NCBI GenBank assembly: GCA_910578745.1
Contig: CAJTSN010000049.1
Location: 1-10,958 of the forward strand
Source: an uncultured Bacilli bacterium
GTDB lineage: Bacteria; Bacillota_I; Bacilli_A; RF39; UBA660
DNA: 10,958 nucleotides
Direction: 5' to 3'
This document shows, piece after piece, positions 10,892-10,958 of the stretch (positions are counted from its first letter, which is position 1; every line of letters begins with the position of its first letter). The notes below the pieces were generated by a model that was not told the DNA's origin, made no database searches, and saw nothing but the letters and a program-made list of their open reading frames with translations. A program made the position numbers and the translations under genes.

Positions 10892-10958
10892 AAACAATAA
10901 GAATTATAGATTTATTTAATGAAATAACAAATGGAAGATATGATGAGATAAAACAAAT
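10888..10958 (+). CDS. Partial phage ORF at the right edge
   Basis: An ATG in an ATGA overlap opens a frame that stays open for 23 codons to the window edge, beginning MKTIRIIDLFNEITNGRYDE. The start resembles small hypothetical phage proteins of this region, but too little is present to name it. The same gene spacing supports it being real. Confidence 0.6.
   Translation, partial: MKTIRIIDLFNEITNGRYDEIKQ

Noticed and set aside
1..10958. Mollicute code with TGA as Trp
   Set aside because: TGA ends several genes at ATGA overlaps and Trp codons are TGG throughout.

Overview
The window is the left end and early region of an integrated temperate phage (prophage) in a low-GC Gram-positive host. 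The DNA is strongly AT-rich. Shine-Dalgarno sequences are AAGGAG/GGTGAT-like, TTG and GTG starts occur, and the genetic code is standard (TGA is used as stop, including in ATGA overlaps, and Trp is TGG). The phage gene set is typical of Bacillota siphoviruses. The sequence does not fix the genus; a gut Erysipelotrichales- or Clostridia-like host is a guess.

Layout. (1) 1-215: a tRNA-Gln(CTG) gene with promoter and terminator. Its 3' end is the likely attachment site. Its T-stem carries two mismatches, as if the 3' part came from another source. (2) 218-1560: a tyrosine integrase on the minus strand, reading towards the tRNA. Its promoter is bracketed by a 10-bp inverted repeat with a LexA-like box next to it. 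(3) 1532-1827: a small plus-strand unit with a promoter, a large 5' hairpin, two very short ORFs coupled by ATGA and a bidirectional terminator. (4) 1825-3135: the minus-strand lysogeny block, a prophage lipoprotein (superinfection-exclusion candidate) and a short CI-like Xre repressor, each with its own extended -10 promoter and separated by a terminator. (5) 3216-3884: the genetic switch and a gene-poor 620-base stretch. It holds a strong rightward promoter with two ACACA-N3-TGTGT operators. Facing it is a minus-strand unit for a 27-residue Lys-rich/hydrophobic peptide with an excellent RBS. A pair of back-to-back promoters each carry TAGGTGTT at the same place in the spacer.

(6) 3885-7242 and on to 8590: the rightward early operon. 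In order it holds a small Xre/Cro-like protein, a zinc-ribbon protein, a DnaD/RepO-like replication initiator, a helicase-loader-like protein with a C2HC finger, a winged-helix-like protein, a coiled-coil protein, a 58-aa protein, a Rad52-like single-strand annealing protein, a PD-(D/E)XK nuclease with a Cys cluster and SSB. (7) 8583-10958: a sigma-70-like factor with a NUMOD4-like N-terminal extension, a conserved 82-aa phage protein, an HNH endonuclease and a chain of tightly overlapping small helical proteins running off the right edge.

Working model (inference): the 2779-3093 repressor holds the rightward promoter off through the paired operators. The 3604-3885 region looks like a second divergent switch that pits a short peptide transcript against the Xre/replication operon. 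Once induced, initiator, loader and SSB start replication, the annealase/nuclease pair recombines ends, and the sigma-like factor is the best candidate for turning on later genes. The most novel-looking parts are the peptide/antisense switch (3258-3884), the NUMOD4-sigma junction (8583-8675) and the tiny coupled ORFs (1640-1818).
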